Of a DNA stretch of 60,388 bases, positions 1 through 10,077 are shown piece after piece. Under the pieces are notes generated by a model. It ran no database searches, was not told where the DNA came from, and was given only the letters and a program-made list of their open reading frames with translations. Position 1 is the first letter of the stretch. Every line of letters begins with the position of its first letter. Origin of the DNA: an uncultured Synechococcaceae cyanobacterium (GTDB lineage Bacteria; Cyanobacteriota; Cyanobacteriia; PCC-6307; Cyanobiaceae); NCBI GenBank assembly GCA_902574955.1, contig CACGPQ010000004.1, forward strand, positions 1 to 60,388, given 5' to 3'. Both the position numbers and the translations under genes were made by a program.

Positions 1-219
1 AAGTTCTCTGGTTTTAGTAATGGCTTAAACTAATTAAAATCTAGATACATTGTATTAGTTGGTATGTATGGTTGTAATTAGATGACCTAGGATGAAATAG
101 TATTAATAAATTTACCAAGAGGATTAAACATTTGAGAGGTTGCTTCTTGATTAAATGCCTGGAAGATATTTAGTTATAGATTTACCAAATGGAAACAGAT
201 TTGGTTCTTAAAACTTAAT

Positions 220-1020
220 TTATTTCTTTTCTCTTAAACATCTTTGAGTTTCTACGAGTGATGTTATTTTAAAATTATCGTCTGGAGCAATTAAGAAACA
301 ATATTCTGTGGGGTATTTTCTCGTAAGGTTTCTTTTTAATTTTGAAGCAAAATGTTTTAAAAGAAATTTTGTTTTAGTTATTATGTTGATTGAATTTTTA
401 TTATTATAAAAATAATTATAAAAATTCATATCATATCTACATTGCATATATGATGGAAACTCATTTAAAATTTTAAATCCCTCTGATTCAATAAGAAATC
501 TGGCGGTTGATGGCGTGAAAATATTTATATGACCGAACGATAGAAGATCTTTAGTTGGAATATTATCACTAAAATCAATTGGCACTTCAATAAATGCTTT
601 TTTGCAAACTCTATGAATTTCTCTAAGGAATTGCCTTGGATTTGGAACATGTTCAAGCACATGAGTTGAAAACCCAAAATCTATTGATCTGTCTTCAAGA
701 GGAATGTTATAGCCATCAAATTTGAGACTTGATTTGACACCACTTTTTTCTTGCGAGATATTAACCCCATCTTGAGAGATATCAACTAACGTTGAAGGAG
801 GAAAATGGTGTTCAACATATAATATTTCAGAAACCTCACCTGTTCCTCCACCAATATCTAAAATCTCAAAATTATTTTTAGATCTAAAAGATTTAGCAAT
901 ATTTTTTGCCTTATACTTTGCGGCTAATTTATAAAAGCCTTGTTGGATTTCTTCGAATGAGTTTCCAGCTGATTTTTTATACCAATGATCGTAAATGTTT
1001 TCAATATCTTTAGTTTTCAT
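220..1020 (-). CDS. Class I SAM-dependent methyltransferase
   Basis: 266 aa. The glycine-rich SAM-binding motif I (ILDIGGGTGEV) lies near residues 50-60, followed by an acidic loop and the HVLEHVPNP segment typical of the Methyltransf_11 and Methyltransf_23 families. The Rossmann core fills the first ~180 residues; the basic, aromatic-rich tail has no motif I recognise. The substrate cannot be told from sequence. It is followed on the same strand by nothing, and preceded by a glycosyltransferase-like gene, so a role in surface glycan or lipid modification is a guess from context only. Confidence 0.85.
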   Translation of the reverse strand: MKTKDIENIYDHWYKKSAGNSFEEIQQGFYKLAAKYKAKNIAKSFRSKNNFEILDIGGGTGEVSEILYVEHHFPPSTLVDISQDGVNISQEKSGVKSSLKFDGYNIPLEDRSIDFGFSTHVLEHVPNPRQFLREIHRVCKKAFIEVPIDFSDNIPTKDLLSFGHINIFTPSTARFLIESEGFKILNEFPSYMQCRYDMNFYNYFYNNKNSINIITKTKFLLKHFASKLKRNLTRKYPTEYCFLIAPDDNFKITSLVETQRCLREKK

Positions 1021-1364
1021 TTGTAATTAACAATATCTATTTTTTTTAATAATAAAGTGATCTAATTTTTAAAGATTTTTATTTGTAATAATTCTTCAGG
1101 TTTTAAAAAATATATAATCTTTTTACAAGTCAATATGTCTATTTTAATAAGATTTTTTATTTAAAAGTTTTTAGTTCAACAGACAAGCGCGTTAATTTTC
1201 ACTAAAAGTTCACTTATGTTAGTCCACTTTTTAAAATCTCTCTGAGATCTTCTGCAATTAATTATGTTTCAGATAACTTTTAAGAATAGAGCCTTAAACA
1301 ATACCAACACCCTCCATGGGTGATTTTAAATTTTACAAAATAATTATTCATCAGATTAGATCTT
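1021..1364. other. Intergenic region, no gene seen
   Basis: About 340 bp, very AT-rich, between two minus-strand genes. The only structure I see is a short stem (CACCC, 5-nt loop, GGGTG) at 1308-1322 followed by a mixed T/A tract on the plus strand. No plus-strand gene ends here, so it is not called a terminator. The promoter of the downstream methyltransferase gene presumably lies here. Confidence 0.5.
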
Positions 1365-2243
1365 TTAATTAAAAAAAAGTCTTTTAATTGTATGCAGTTT
1401 TTGCTTAAAGTAATCTATTGCTGAATCTGTAAAGCATTTAGCCCAAAATCTATTTAATCCTAAAATTCCTGAATATTTAGTATGGCCATAGGGACTTGGA
1501 CCTATTATTAATTTTGGATTAATAAAAATTGATCCTTGGTTTTGTTTGATTGAATTGTGAAAAGATACATGTTCACAAATTTTTTCACCATTTCTACATA
1601 AGCCTATGTATTTTGCATTATCAGGTATACTCGATTTTCTATATATAGCTAACCCTCCGAAAGCAGAATCTACAGCAATTTTTTTAGAGGAATTTATGTT
1701 AATCATCCTTGAGTATACATTTTTTGATTCCGCTTCAAACTTACTTAATCCAATATTTAATTCTTCTTTTGTTGCTTGCCAGCAATCATTAGGAGACCAA
1801 TTATTATGACGTAGTGCCCAGATATCGTAGTATGCACCTTTTACATTCGCTGTCTGAACAGACCATCCTTCTTGTGAAATACATTCTTTAATTACTTGAC
1901 TATTTATATTTCTGCAAACTCCATCTGTATCAACAACAATTAAATAGTCTACCCAACTATTTTTTTTACTTTTTAACTCCTCTAAACATCTGTTTCTACA
2001 TAGGGCTAATCTTTCTGTATGAATTGGTAATTTCGTTCTTAATCTGCCAAAAGATTCATAACGAAAGTTTTTTTTCTGCCTTGAAAGTGTTTTTAGGCTT
2101 TCTAATGTTTTATCATCGCTATCAGATTCAACAAAAAAATATTCAATTTTATTAGCAAAATATAGACCCTTATCTAAACATTTTATTGTTTGAAAAATTT
2201 GTCTTTGACAATTCCTTATTGTCCCAACTATTAAAAAATTCAA
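1365..2243 (-). CDS. Putative glycosyltransferase (GT-A-like)
   Basis: 292 aa, no signal peptide or membrane helix. The N-terminus (FLIVGTIRNC) and an FFVESDSDDKT segment near residues 36-46 resemble the nucleotide-binding start of GT-A enzymes. VVDTDGV near residue 104 is a DxD-type metal site. An ERLALCRNRCLEEL helix precedes it, a pattern reminiscent of CAP59/GT69-type transferases, but this similarity is by eye and weak. With the neighbouring methyltransferase it suggests surface polysaccharide work. Donor and acceptor are unknown. Confidence 0.55.
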   Translation of the reverse strand: MNFLIVGTIRNCQRQIFQTIKCLDKGLYFANKIEYFFVESDSDDKTLESLKTLSRQKKNFRYESFGRLRTKLPIHTERLALCRNRCLEELKSKKNSWVDYLIVVDTDGVCRNINSQVIKECISQEGWSVQTANVKGAYYDIWALRHNNWSPNDCWQATKEELNIGLSKFEAESKNVYSRMININSSKKIAVDSAFGGLAIYRKSSIPDNAKYIGLCRNGEKICEHVSFHNSIKQNQGSIFINPKLIIGPSPYGHTKYSGILGLNRFWAKCFTDSAIDYFKQKLHTIKRLFFN

Positions 2244-2374
2244 AATCTTTCAGTTTAAGAGGAATCAAACTTTACTTACACTAGCTCAACAAGTTAAATT
2301 TTTAAAGATTTTTCTTATTAAGAAAGAAAAATAATTTTTATGTTTAATAAAAATTAAACGATATATTAATACCA

Positions 2375-2524
2375 CTATCCGAAATTCACATTTTCTTGAA
2401 ATAATCCAAATAAGTTATTACCAACTATGGCAGCTATTATTAATACGAAGGCAACAATAGCGAAAAGAGCACCAACATCTTTTATGTCATAAGGTTCTTT
2501 AAATAAAGGTTTCTTGTCTACCAT
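2375..2524 (-). CDS. Small single-helix membrane protein (49 aa)
   Basis: ATG to TAG, 49 aa. A short charged N-terminus (MVDKKPLFKEPYDIKDVG) is followed by one hydrophobic segment of about 20 residues (ALFAIVAFVLIIAAIVGNN) and a polar tail. No family recognised. It has the shape of the small thylakoid proteins common in Prochlorococcus, but nothing ties it to a photosystem. Confidence 0.6.
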   Translation of the reverse strand: MVDKKPLFKEPYDIKDVGALFAIVAFVLIIAAIVGNNLFGLFQENVNFG

Positions 2525-2611
2525 GGTTATCAAACCTATAAATGTGATTGAATCATTTTATTTTAATGCTTGTGAGAAGTATTAAGTTATTTTTTTTAGT
2601 CTAAGATTGGA

Positions 2612-2638
2612 CAATAAAAAAGCCACTAAAAGTGGCTC
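2612..2638 (-). terminator. Rho-independent terminator of the DUF4278 gene
   Basis: Perfect 6-bp stem GCCACT / AGTGGC around a 3-nt loop. Read on the minus strand it is followed directly by TTTTTTATT. It lies 24 nt past the stop of the DUF4278 peptide gene and so fits as its terminator. Confidence 0.8.
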
Positions 2639-2661
2639 TTTATACTTAATGATTAAATAAA

Positions 2662-2763
2662 CTAGCTTGTATAAGCTTTGCCTCTGTAAGTTAGTTCGTT
2701 ATGCTGCTTTTTAGCTGCTTCTTTGTTTTGGACGTACTTTTGCCCTCTGTAAATTAGAGTCAT
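2662..2763 (-). CDS. DUF4278-type small protein (33 aa)
   Basis: 33 aa with two copies of the YRG motif (LIYRGQKY near the start, LTYRGKAY at the end), the hallmark of the cyanobacterial DUF4278 family, joined by a Lys/Gln-rich helix. Soluble; molecular function unknown. It has a long structured leader upstream (see the riboswitch entry) and its own terminator downstream, so it is a monocistronic, RNA-regulated peptide gene. GGAG 11 nt before the ATG can act as ribosome binding site. Confidence 0.75.
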   Translation of the reverse strand: MTLIYRGQKYVQNKEAAKKQHNELTYRGKAYTS

Positions 2764-2860
2764 TTTTAAGCTCCGGTTTCGCTTAAGTCCCCGTTCCATG
2801 GCTTAAGTCGATTTGCGGCTTGCTAAAAGCAAGTTGAACGTTTTGGTAGCGGTTGCTACA
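2764..2860 (-). promoter_or_regulatory. Candidate glutamine-II (downstream-peptide) riboswitch
   Basis: On the minus strand the leader has a GTAGC/GCTAC stem, then CGTTCA, a CTTGC-TTTTA-GCAAG hairpin, CGCAAA, and GGGACTTAAGC close to the start codon. CGTTCA, a hairpin, CGCAAA and a GGGACT-type segment are, as I remember them, the conserved blocks of the downstream-peptide RNA, a glutamine sensor found before short cyanobacterial ORFs. ACTTAAGC occurs twice and GCTTAA again just before the ATG, so mutually exclusive pairings around the GGAG are possible. A covariance-model search was not possible. Confidence 0.6.
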
Positions 2861-3069
2861 AATTTATAATAACATCCAAGAAAATTATTTGTCTAGCTCA
2901 TTAATAAATAAACTTAATATATTTATGTTAGGTTAGGTTTCTTTTAGAGACTATCAATATATCATCTCTATTTAATTGCTTGCAGGTTACATTTTGTTCG
3001 TTTTTGAGAAGTATTTTTTATTTAATGAACTTTTAAATGTAAAATTCTTAAGATTATAAAATTTGTTTT

Positions 3070-3264
3070 ATGTTTTCTAGAAGCAAAAAACCTACAGTAA
3101 AAAAATCTGCACTAGTTGAAGAGACTCCATTATTTGCTCAATTACTACCATTCGCAAACAGAATGAATGATAAAGTTCAATTGGTAAATGCTTTAGCTTT
3201 TACTTTTATTATGGGATTCTCAATTTTTGGAATTGCTCTGTGGAAACTTTCAGCGCTTACTTAA
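3070..3264 (+). CDS. Small single-helix membrane protein (64 aa)
   Basis: 64 aa: a basic N-terminus (MFSRSKKPTVKKS), a central amphipathic stretch, and one C-terminal hydrophobic helix (near residues 39-60, LVNALAFTFIMGFSIFGIAL). The layout is that of a one-helix thylakoid or plasma membrane protein. It lacks the ExxNGRxAM signature of HLIPs. Its stop overlaps the stop of the convergent gene by 4 nt. No family recognised. Confidence 0.65.
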   Translation: MFSRSKKPTVKKSALVEETPLFAQLLPFANRMNDKVQLVNALAFTFIMGFSIFGIALWKLSALT

Positions 3265-3527
3265 TTATTTAATTTTTGCAATGCATTAATTTTAGATTCT
3301 TTGTTTTTGATTATTGTTACTAACCATTTAGCGGCAAGTCCCCTAGATATTAATCTATTTTTTAGAAATCTACATATATATATGTGTAGATTTTTTTCAT
3401 TTTTGGAGTTAAATTTTTCTTCAAAGTCTAATATTTCTTCTTCTGAGGTCCTTTTTCTTAGCTCATCCACTAAAGCATTACTAGAGGAATCATTAAATAA
3501 GTTCCGAATATTTAAGCTTAATGTCAT
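3261..3527 (-). CDS. Hypothetical protein (88 aa)
   Basis: 88 aa, soluble, highly charged and helix-rich (ELRKRTSEEEILDFEEKF in the middle), ending in a basic segment. I chose this strand over the overlapping plus-strand frame (3301-3576) because its composition is that of a normal soluble protein, while the other frame gives a Ser/Phe/Leu-rich shadow product. Convergent with the upstream small membrane protein. Function unknown. Confidence 0.55.
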   Translation of the reverse strand: MTLSLNIRNLFNDSSSNALVDELRKRTSEEEILDFEEKFNSKNEKNLHIYICRFLKNRLISRGLAAKWLVTIIKNKESKINALQKLNN

Positions 3528-3615
3528 AAATAATTTATGTACCTATTTAAGAGGTAGCCATAAATTGATTTTTTAAAAACTAATTTATATTTTTTATTTA
3601 CAAATAATTTAAAAC

Positions 3616-5949
3616 TTAATCTTTCGGTTTAGCTAGAGGAAGCAGGCACTTATCTGAATCGCACCCAGCTGGCCCAGCTTCAGATAGTTCTCCCACATCA
3701 TATTTATTGAGAGCGTCAAAGAAATCGTTATTAACTTTCCTTTCTATTACTTTATTTTGCAATGATATATATTCCTCTTTACTTATTGGTTCAAAAGGCA
3801 ACCTCGGGAAAGTTGCGTTAGCACTAAATCTAGCTAGTAATGCTGCCGAAATATATCCTTCATTATTTTCTATTGCATTATAAATAGCTTTCGCTAGATC
3901 CTCGATTTCATTTTCTCTAAATTCTACGGTTGCAGAAGTGTTATGCTCTGTGTAAAATTTTTGCACCTGCATATAAAAATCAAATTGGGCTAGTGCTGAG
4001 AAATTATTGATGTCTATTTGGTCTGCTCCTTTTATGTTTGCCCAGCTAACTTCAGTAGGTATTTCAACTAACCATTCAGTACATCTTGGATCAAATGGAT
4101 TATCAAGTAAGCAGCCATTTTCATCTTTATCGGACTGAGATGGAACAACTGAGTAACCATAATCCATGCATGCTAAAGCAATTGGATCATTTTTCCTGAA
4201 AGTTATTCTTCTAATGAATCTTTGAGCTTTTGGCGGATGCCATCCTGGGGCTGCTCCAGTTAGAAGACTTTTAGTCCCAGCCGGCTGAACTGTTGTGCAT
4301 CTATTTGGTCTCCTTAGATTATGCTTATCACAATATTCCCATACAGTTTCTTTTACTATTTTTCTCCAAGAATCTAAGAATTTAGCTTCCTTTTCTTTGA
4401 AAGCCTTCCCTTCTTCGCTATTTGGTCTTCCTGCTTCCCACCATTTCAACCATGGAGTCCCAAAGGCATGGACACAAAAATCAAATAATCCAGTGAAACT
4501 TACTCCTACGATTGGATCATATTCTCTACTTTTTCTGTAACGCTCAACTTCAAATTCATGATTAAGTAAGCATGCTACAGAAAGAGCGGCTGCTTTAAAA
4601 GCTTTTTTTTGCTCTTCAAAATTTCCTGGATCAATCTGATTTAAATGAACTTCAGCCAAATTGCAGTGGAAATCATTTCCCAAGATCTCCCCACAAGGGT
4701 TGAGTCCATATCGGCTCATCCTGTGGTCTAACTCTTCTTCTGAAAAAGGACCATAACTACTATTTATCCAATTTCTCGCTTCATCCTTGCCTTGTTCTGA
4801 GTATATTTCAATAAATTCCTTTCTCAATTCATCATCTTTGAGAATATCTGCATTTGACCTTGCTATTGCTTCTGGAGCAAATTGAATGGCTCCCTCACCT
4901 GAATGGAATTGTTTTGTTACTGCATCCAAAACAGTTTGGTAAGTAGGTTTTGTATGGTAAACCCTAGTATGATTGGCCATTCTGAGGGCATCTTTTTCAG
5001 GATCTATTCTCCAATTACCATACTCATCTTGACTCCATAAATTTTCTTTTGCTGATGCGGCTTCCTTATCATCTGAAGCAAATTGTCTCATTCCAGCACT
5101 TCTTCTTATATTCCCAGCAACTATGGTTACTGCAGCTTCATCAATTAATAAACAACACTCTACTGTACTTAATTTCCTACCAATTGCCTTTCCAAGAAGT
5201 GATGCGACTCTAGAGTAAAGATCTTTCAATTTGATAGGATTTGCCATACCACCAAAACCTTTTAATGATTCTCCAGCAGGCCTAATATCTTCCAAATCAA
5301 TGTAAACATCAATTTCTCTTTCAAGACTCTCGTTACTTGATGCCTCAAGAAGATATTTATAGCTATCTACCCATCCTCTTCTGCTATCTCCAACTTTGAT
5401 ATGAAGATCTTTTCCTTTAATTTCTAGTGATGACTTTTCTTCTCTTTGATCTTTAGGAGTTATTCCAACTTCACTGACTGATTTAATATTTATTTTGTTA
5501 ATTACCGTAGGTAGATTATTTATAAAATGAGGCTCAATTATTGCACCTGTTCCACATCCCATCATTGCTAAGTCCATCATTAATGCAAAGGCTTCCCAAT
5601 CAATTAAGTTTGTTGAGGTACAGTTGTAAGCTCCTGAGAAATTTTGGTTCTTATTAATCCAAGGGGTTCCGCCTATCCATAACCATCTTCCTGAAGGTTG
5701 AGCTTTTTGGTTACTTTGCATCTCTCTCATTAGGATTAATTCTTCTTCAGAAAGTTTTCCTAATTCTTTTAATCCCGATAAATTCCTTTCGCCTACTTCG
5801 CTCCAGTTCTCCCTTTTGCCAGATGAAGTTTTTCTACTATAAGATCTGAAAAAAACTGGGTAAGCAGCTGGCGCAGTCTTTGGAAAATCATCTTTTTTAA
5901 GATTATTGGAATTGCTCTTTGAAGAAGCTTTATTTGGTGCAACAGTCAC
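3616..5949 (-). CDS. nrdJ: Adenosylcobalamin-dependent ribonucleotide reductase (class II)
   Basis: Reduces ribonucleotides to deoxyribonucleotides with vitamin B12, of the monomeric Lactobacillus RTPR type. The frame is open to 6012, but the first 21 residues are unlike the family, so I take the GTG at 5949, giving 777 aa. Active-site NPCGE is near residue 417-421 (Cys about 419). The C-terminal redox pair GCDSDKC ends ~10 residues from the C-terminus. GGTPWINKNQ and PAGTKSLLTG are further family segments. It needs no oxygen or iron radical cofactor, and makes growth depend on (pseudo)cobalamin. Divergent from the methyltransferase gene at 6084. Confidence 0.93.
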   Translation of the reverse strand: MTVAPNKASSKSNSNNLKKDDFPKTAPAAYPVFFRSYSRKTSSGKRENWSEVGERNLSGLKELGKLSEEELILMREMQSNQKAQPSGRWLWIGGTPWINKNQNFSGAYNCTSTNLIDWEAFALMMDLAMMGCGTGAIIEPHFINNLPTVINKINIKSVSEVGITPKDQREEKSSLEIKGKDLHIKVGDSRRGWVDSYKYLLEASSNESLEREIDVYIDLEDIRPAGESLKGFGGMANPIKLKDLYSRVASLLGKAIGRKLSTVECCLLIDEAAVTIVAGNIRRSAGMRQFASDDKEAASAKENLWSQDEYGNWRIDPEKDALRMANHTRVYHTKPTYQTVLDAVTKQFHSGEGAIQFAPEAIARSNADILKDDELRKEFIEIYSEQGKDEARNWINSSYGPFSEEELDHRMSRYGLNPCGEILGNDFHCNLAEVHLNQIDPGNFEEQKKAFKAAALSVACLLNHEFEVERYRKSREYDPIVGVSFTGLFDFCVHAFGTPWLKWWEAGRPNSEEGKAFKEKEAKFLDSWRKIVKETVWEYCDKHNLRRPNRCTTVQPAGTKSLLTGAAPGWHPPKAQRFIRRITFRKNDPIALACMDYGYSVVPSQSDKDENGCLLDNPFDPRCTEWLVEIPTEVSWANIKGADQIDINNFSALAQFDFYMQVQKFYTEHNTSATVEFRENEIEDLAKAIYNAIENNEGYISAALLARFSANATFPRLPFEPISKEEYISLQNKVIERKVNNDFFDALNKYDVGELSEAGPAGCDSDKCLLPLAKPKD

Positions 5950-6083
5950 GATAAAAAAAACGTATGTGAATAACCCGTACTGGAAGAATAACTCTACCTG
6001 TGGCGTCTGCAACTATTCTTACCACTATTTAACGGTTTGTGTAGAATTATGTTTAATATGAAATCTTTGTTTCAAGAAAGGAT

Positions 6084-6779
6084 ATGGAAAGAGTCCCCGA
6101 ACCTGAATTAATGGAAGAAAAAGAGCAGGTCATTTCTTATGACGAAGCTGATTTTTCAGAAGGGGAAGTTAATCTAATTAATCAAATAAATCAATATCTT
6201 TTGAAAAAAAATATTTCTTTAGGTGAAAAAGATTTAATAGTTGATTTAGGATGTGGCCCAGGAAATATTTCTGAGAAGTTAGCAATAAAATGGCCTAATA
6301 CTGCAGTCGTAGGAATAGATGGTTCTAAAGAGATGATTTTGAGAGCAGAATATAATAAAAGTATTTCTAATAATCAAAAAAAATTAAAAAATTTACGCTA
6401 CATTTGTTCTGACATCAAAGACATTAAATCAAATAATTTTTTATTTAAAAAAAGAATTAGTTTACTTGTAAGCAACAGTTTGATTCATCACATTACCAAT
6501 CTTGAGGATTTCTTCAACACAATAAGAAGTTTATCTAGTAATATCACTGTAAATTTTCACAAGGACTTAAAAAGGCCATTAGATGAAAAGTCTGCTTTAG
6601 AACTCAAAGCACAATGTTCAACTAAATATAATGAGATTTTAACTAATGATTTTTATGCATCTTTAAGAGCTTCTTATACTTTTAAAGAGTTAAAAAATTT
6701 CACCTTAGAGAATGATCTATCCTCTTTAGATGTGTTTGAAGAAGGTGAAAATTATTTAATAGTCTATGGTAATGTTTAA
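6084..6779 (+). CDS. Class I SAM-dependent methyltransferase
   Basis: 231 aa. Motif I VDLGCGPGN lies near residues 53-61, an acidic residue ends strand 2 (VGIDGSKEM), and SNSLIHHITN marks motif IV to V of the Methyltransf_25 type. A second in-frame ATG at residue 10 (MEEKEQ) is also possible as start. The gene sits between divergent nrdJ and co-directional prfC, 31 nt before prfC, which hints at co-transcription. Substrate unknown; a translation-factor target would fit the neighbour but is not shown. Confidence 0.8.
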   Translation: MERVPEPELMEEKEQVISYDEADFSEGEVNLINQINQYLLKKNISLGEKDLIVDLGCGPGNISEKLAIKWPNTAVVGIDGSKEMILRAEYNKSISNNQKKLKNLRYICSDIKDIKSNNFLFKKRISLLVSNSLIHHITNLEDFFNTIRSLSSNITVNFHKDLKRPLDEKSALELKAQCSTKYNEILTNDFYASLRASYTFKELKNFTLENDLSSLDVFEEGENYLIVYGNV

Positions 6780-6810
6780 GAACTAAGTGAAAGGCCCTTA
6801 TATTATATAA

Positions 6811-8448
6811 ATGAGCTTAGGTACTAAAATTCTAAATAATAAAGAAATACTGGACGCGGTAAATAAAAGAAGAAATTTTGCTATTATTTCACATCCAGAT
6901 GCTGGGAAAACGACTCTTACCGAGAAGCTTCTTTTGTATGGAGGTGCCATTCAACAGGCAGGAGCAGTAAAAGCTAGGGGTAATCAGAGAAAAGCCACCT
7001 CAGACTGGATGGAACTTGAGAAACAAAGAGGTATTTCTATCACATCAACTGTATTGCAATTTGAATATGAAAGATCAGTAATTAATCTATTAGATACACC
7101 AGGACACCAAGATTTCTCCGAAGATACTTATAGAACATTAGCTGCTGCTGATAATGCAGTTATGTTGGAAGATGCTGCTAAAGGACTAGAACCTCAAACT
7201 AGAAAATTGTTTGAAGTTTGCAAGATGCGAAAAATACCAATATTTACTTTCATAAATAAAATGGATAGACCAGGAAGAGAGCCATTTTCTTTACTTGATG
7301 AAATTGAATCAGAACTTGGATTAAATACCCTACCTATAAACTGGCCAATTGGGAGTGGCGAGGAATTTAGAGGGGTTATTGATAGATTTTCAAGAGAGGT
7401 GATTTTATTTGATAAAGCAGTGAGAGGGAAACAATCGAATGAGAAAAGATTAAGTCTTGAAGATAAAGAGCTATCAAAATATGTAGAGAGAGATTTACTT
7501 GAAAACTCACTTGAAGAATTGGAGGTTCTTGATGAGGCAGGATCTAAATTTGAAAAAGAAAAAGTTTTTAATGGCTCTTTAACCCCAGTTTTTTTTGGAT
7601 CTGCCATGACTAATTTTGGCGTAAGGCCATTTTTAGATAGTTTTTTAAAAATGGCACAAAAACCAACTTCAAGAAATAGTAATAAAGGGGATATTGAACC
7701 TGCAAGCGATGAATTTAGTGGGTTTGTTTTTAAGCTTCAGGCAAATATGGATCCAAAGCACAGAGATAGAGTTGCTTTTATAAGAGTTTGTAGTGGTAAA
7801 TTTGAAAAGGATATGTCAGTTAAACATTCCAGAACTGGGAAAACAATTAGATTATCAAGACCCCAAAAAATATTTGGGCAGGATAGAGAAGTAGTTGATG
7901 ATGCCTATCCTGGAGATGTTATTGGTTTAAATAATCCAGGGATGTTTTCTATTGGAGATACTCTTTATACTGGTACTCATCTGGAATATGAGGGCATACC
8001 ATCCTTTAGTCCTGAAATATTCAGCTGGCTAAGAAATCCAAATCCCTCAGCATTTAAAAACTTTAGAAAGGGTGTTAATGAACTTCGAGAAGAAGGTGCT
8101 GTTCAGATTCTTTATGACTTTGATGAGAGTAAAAGAGACCCTATACTCGCAGCCGTTGGTCAATTGCAGTTGGAGGTAGTAACACACAGATTAAAAAGTG
8201 AATATGGTGTGGATGCAAATCTTGAAGCAATGCCATATCAATTGGCTAGATGGATTTCTGATGGATGGCCAGCCATTGAAAAACTAGGCAGAATATTCAA
8301 TTGTAAAATAGTTAAAGATTGTTGGAATAGGCCAGTTATTCTTTTCAAAAATGAGTGGAATCTAAATCAATTTGTTGAAGACAATAATCAATTAAATTTA
8401 AACAAAGTTGCGCCCGTTGTTAGTGGAGTCGAACCAATTGTTTTATAA
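6811..8448 (+). CDS. prfC: Peptide chain release factor 3
   Basis: 545 aa translational GTPase that recycles RF1 and RF2 from the ribosome after termination. P-loop SHPDAGKTT at residues 27-35, switch region ending in [10 protein letters not shown]3 DTPGHQDF from about residue 95, and G4 NKMD near 149. The QAGAVKAR and [13 protein letters not shown] segments distinguish RF3 from EF-G. Domain II and the C-terminal RF3 domain ([16 protein letters not shown]) are intact. Length is slightly above the usual ~530. Confidence 0.96.
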   Translation: MSLGTKILNNKEILDAVNKRRNFAIISHPDAGKTTLTEKLLLYGGAIQQAGAVKARGNQRKATSDWMELEKQRGISITSTVLQFEYERSVINLLDTPGHQDFSEDTYRTLAAADNAVMLEDAAKGLEPQTRKLFEVCKMRKIPIFTFINKMDRPGREPFSLLDEIESELGLNTLPINWPIGSGEEFRGVIDRFSREVILFDKAVRGKQSNEKRLSLEDKELSKYVERDLLENSLEELEVLDEAGSKFEKEKVFNGSLTPVFFGSAMTNFGVRPFLDSFLKMAQKPTSRNSNKGDIEPASDEFSGFVFKLQANMDPKHRDRVAFIRVCSGKFEKDMSVKHSRTGKTIRLSRPQKIFGQDREVVDDAYPGDVIGLNNPGMFSIGDTLYTGTHLEYEGIPSFSPEIFSWLRNPNPSAFKNFRKGVNELREEGAVQILYDFDESKRDPILAAVGQLQLEVVTHRLKSEYGVDANLEAMPYQLARWISDGWPAIEKLGRIFNCKIVKDCWNRPVILFKNEWNLNQFVEDNNQLNLNKVAPVVSGVEPIVL

Positions 8449-8499
8449 AGTCTTAATGGATTATAAAATTAGTTAGTCTGTTAGTATTGGTAAAAAATT

Positions 8500-9174
8500 T
8501 TGGATTCAAACAGTAATAAAAATAATAATGAAAAATCACCTTATGAAATTTTAGGTGTAAAAGAAGGTGCTGCTTTTGAGGATATTCAGAAGGCTAGAGA
8601 TATTAAAGTTAAAGAGGCTGGTGAAGATTTAATTTTAAAAGCGAAAATAGAATCTTCTTTTGATCAATTACTTATGGGGAGTTTGAAAGCTAGGCAATCA
8701 GGAAATGTAAGCTACGAAGCTGTGAGTGCCTCAAAAAAAGAAAAACAAATTAATCAATTTACAAATAATAATTTCCCACTTCTTTCTAAGATAAAAAATT
8801 TAAATAAAAACTCTAACAATTCAATTCAGTATAGTCTGCCAAAAATAACTACCCCCTCATTTGATAATCTTTCAATAAAAATATCTGTTGGGCTATTATT
8901 TTTAATTTTGTTATTTATCAGTCCAGACTCTAAAAATAGACTGTTACTCTCTATCTCAACATTAATACTTACCTATACTCAAATTAAATCGGGGAAAAGA
9001 TTTATAGGTTCTCTGGGATGGAGTGTTACCTTTCTCTCGATAGGATTAATATTTGGTGGATTGCTTGAAAATAATTCTTTTATTCAGGAAGTATCAAACA
9101 ACTCTTTATCAATACAAAAAATTCAAAGTATTCCGGCCATGGTTATTTTATGGCTAGGCGTATTTTTTTTATGA
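8500..9174 (+). CDS. CPP1-like J-domain-type membrane protein
   Basis: 224 aa from a TTG start. The N-terminus has SPYEILGV and a J-like helical stretch without an HPD motif; the C-terminal half carries three to four hydrophobic segments (about residues 126-145, 148-160, 168-187 and 210-224). This architecture matches the cyanobacterial and plastid CPP1-like family (DUF3353), chaperone-like membrane proteins linked in plants to protochlorophyllide oxidoreductase stability. A role here in chlorophyll-enzyme stability is inference. Its end overlaps convergent hslO by 6 nt. Confidence 0.78.
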   Translation: MDSNSNKNNNEKSPYEILGVKEGAAFEDIQKARDIKVKEAGEDLILKAKIESSFDQLLMGSLKARQSGNVSYEAVSASKKEKQINQFTNNNFPLLSKIKNLNKNSNNSIQYSLPKITTPSFDNLSIKISVGLLFLILLFISPDSKNRLLLSISTLILTYTQIKSGKRFIGSLGWSVTFLSIGLIFGGLLENNSFIQEVSNNSLSIQKIQSIPAMVILWLGVFFL

Positions 9175-10077
9175 TTGATTTTCTATCATAGATTTAATTT
9201 CTTCATAATTTATAAGATATTTATTTTTACAAAATTCACAAACCAACTCTGCTTTGCCATCCTTCTTGAGGATGTCCTCTAACTCGCTCTTATCAAGCAT
9301 TTTCATCGCATTTAAACTTCTTTGTTTGGAACACTTGCATTTAAAACTCACTTGTTGGGAACGAGCTTTTTCAGAGATTGATTTATCGTCAATATCGGGA
9401 AATATATTTCTAATTAACGAAAGAAGATTATCTTTTGACTTAAATAGGTCTTCGCTGAAAGAATTAATTTCTTTACATCTTTCTTCAAGTAGTGAGATTA
9501 GTAGTGGGTCAGTATCTTTTTTAGGTAGAACTTGAGCTAATAAGCCACCACTACAAATAACACTTTTATTCTGGATTTTTTCTCCAATAAATACAGCAGA
9601 GGGAGTTTGCTCTGAATGATATAAATATGAAGCTAAGTCTTCAGCAATATTTCCATTTACTAATTCAACAGTGCTTGTAAAGGGTTCTCCAAATCCACTA
9701 TCTCTAATTACATTTAAATATCCTCTACCTAACGCTTTTGTAAAATCAAAAGAATATTTATTATTAACTTTTTTGACTAGGTCTAATTCTAAATTAGGAT
9801 TCCCTACATAACCCCTAACTTTTCCGTCTCTACCTGCATCAACTAGTAATCCTTTTAAAGGTCCGTCAGATCTAACTCTTAAAGTAACTCTCCCATGCAT
9901 TATCTTCATCGAGCTTGCCAAAAGTAGTGAAGCACTAAATGCTCTGCCTAAGATACAGGTGGTTAAATAAGAAAGACCGTGTCTTTTTTTTGCTTCTAAA
10001 GAAGATTCTGTTGTTAAGACTGCAACTAATCTTATTCCTCCATTTGCTGCAGTAGCCCGAACTATCCTATCCTGCAT
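9169..10077 (-). CDS. hslO: Redox-regulated chaperonin Hsp33
   Basis: 302 aa cytosolic holdase chaperone switched on by oxidative stress. The C-terminal redox switch is present as CKCSKQRS and, about 33 residues later, CEFCKNKY, giving the CxC...CxxC zinc site. The N-terminal substrate-binding domain is full length. The start overlaps the end of the upstream ABC ATPase gene by 11 nt, so the two are translated from one message. Confidence 0.95.
   Translation of the reverse strand: MQDRIVRATAANGGIRLVAVLTTESSLEAKKRHGLSYLTTCILGRAFSASLLLASSMKIMHGRVTLRVRSDGPLKGLLVDAGRDGKVRGYVGNPNLELDLVKKVNNKYSFDFTKALGRGYLNVIRDSGFGEPFTSTVELVNGNIAEDLASYLYHSEQTPSAVFIGEKIQNKSVICSGGLLAQVLPKKDTDPLLISLLEERCKEINSFSEDLFKSKDNLLSLIRNIFPDIDDKSISEKARSQQVSFKCKCSKQRSLNAMKMLDKSELEDILKKDGKAELVCEFCKNKYLINYEEIKSMIENQS

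Noticed and set aside
155-211. 18-codon plus-strand ORF near the window start
   Set aside because: No ribosome binding site or terminator; too short to separate from chance, although the peptide (MPGRYLVIDLPNG) is not low-complexity.
1308-1322. Short hairpin CACCC/GGGTG
   Set aside because: Only 5 bp, no clean T-run and no gene ending there, so not called a terminator.
3301-3576. 91-aa plus-strand ORF overlapping the 88-aa minus-strand gene
   Set aside because: Composition is that of a shadow frame (Phe, Ser, Leu, little charge); the minus-strand product looks like a normal soluble protein.
7194-7607. 137-aa minus-strand ORF inside prfC
   Set aside because: Antisense to an intact, conserved gene; product is Ser/Leu/Phe-rich as expected of a shadow frame.
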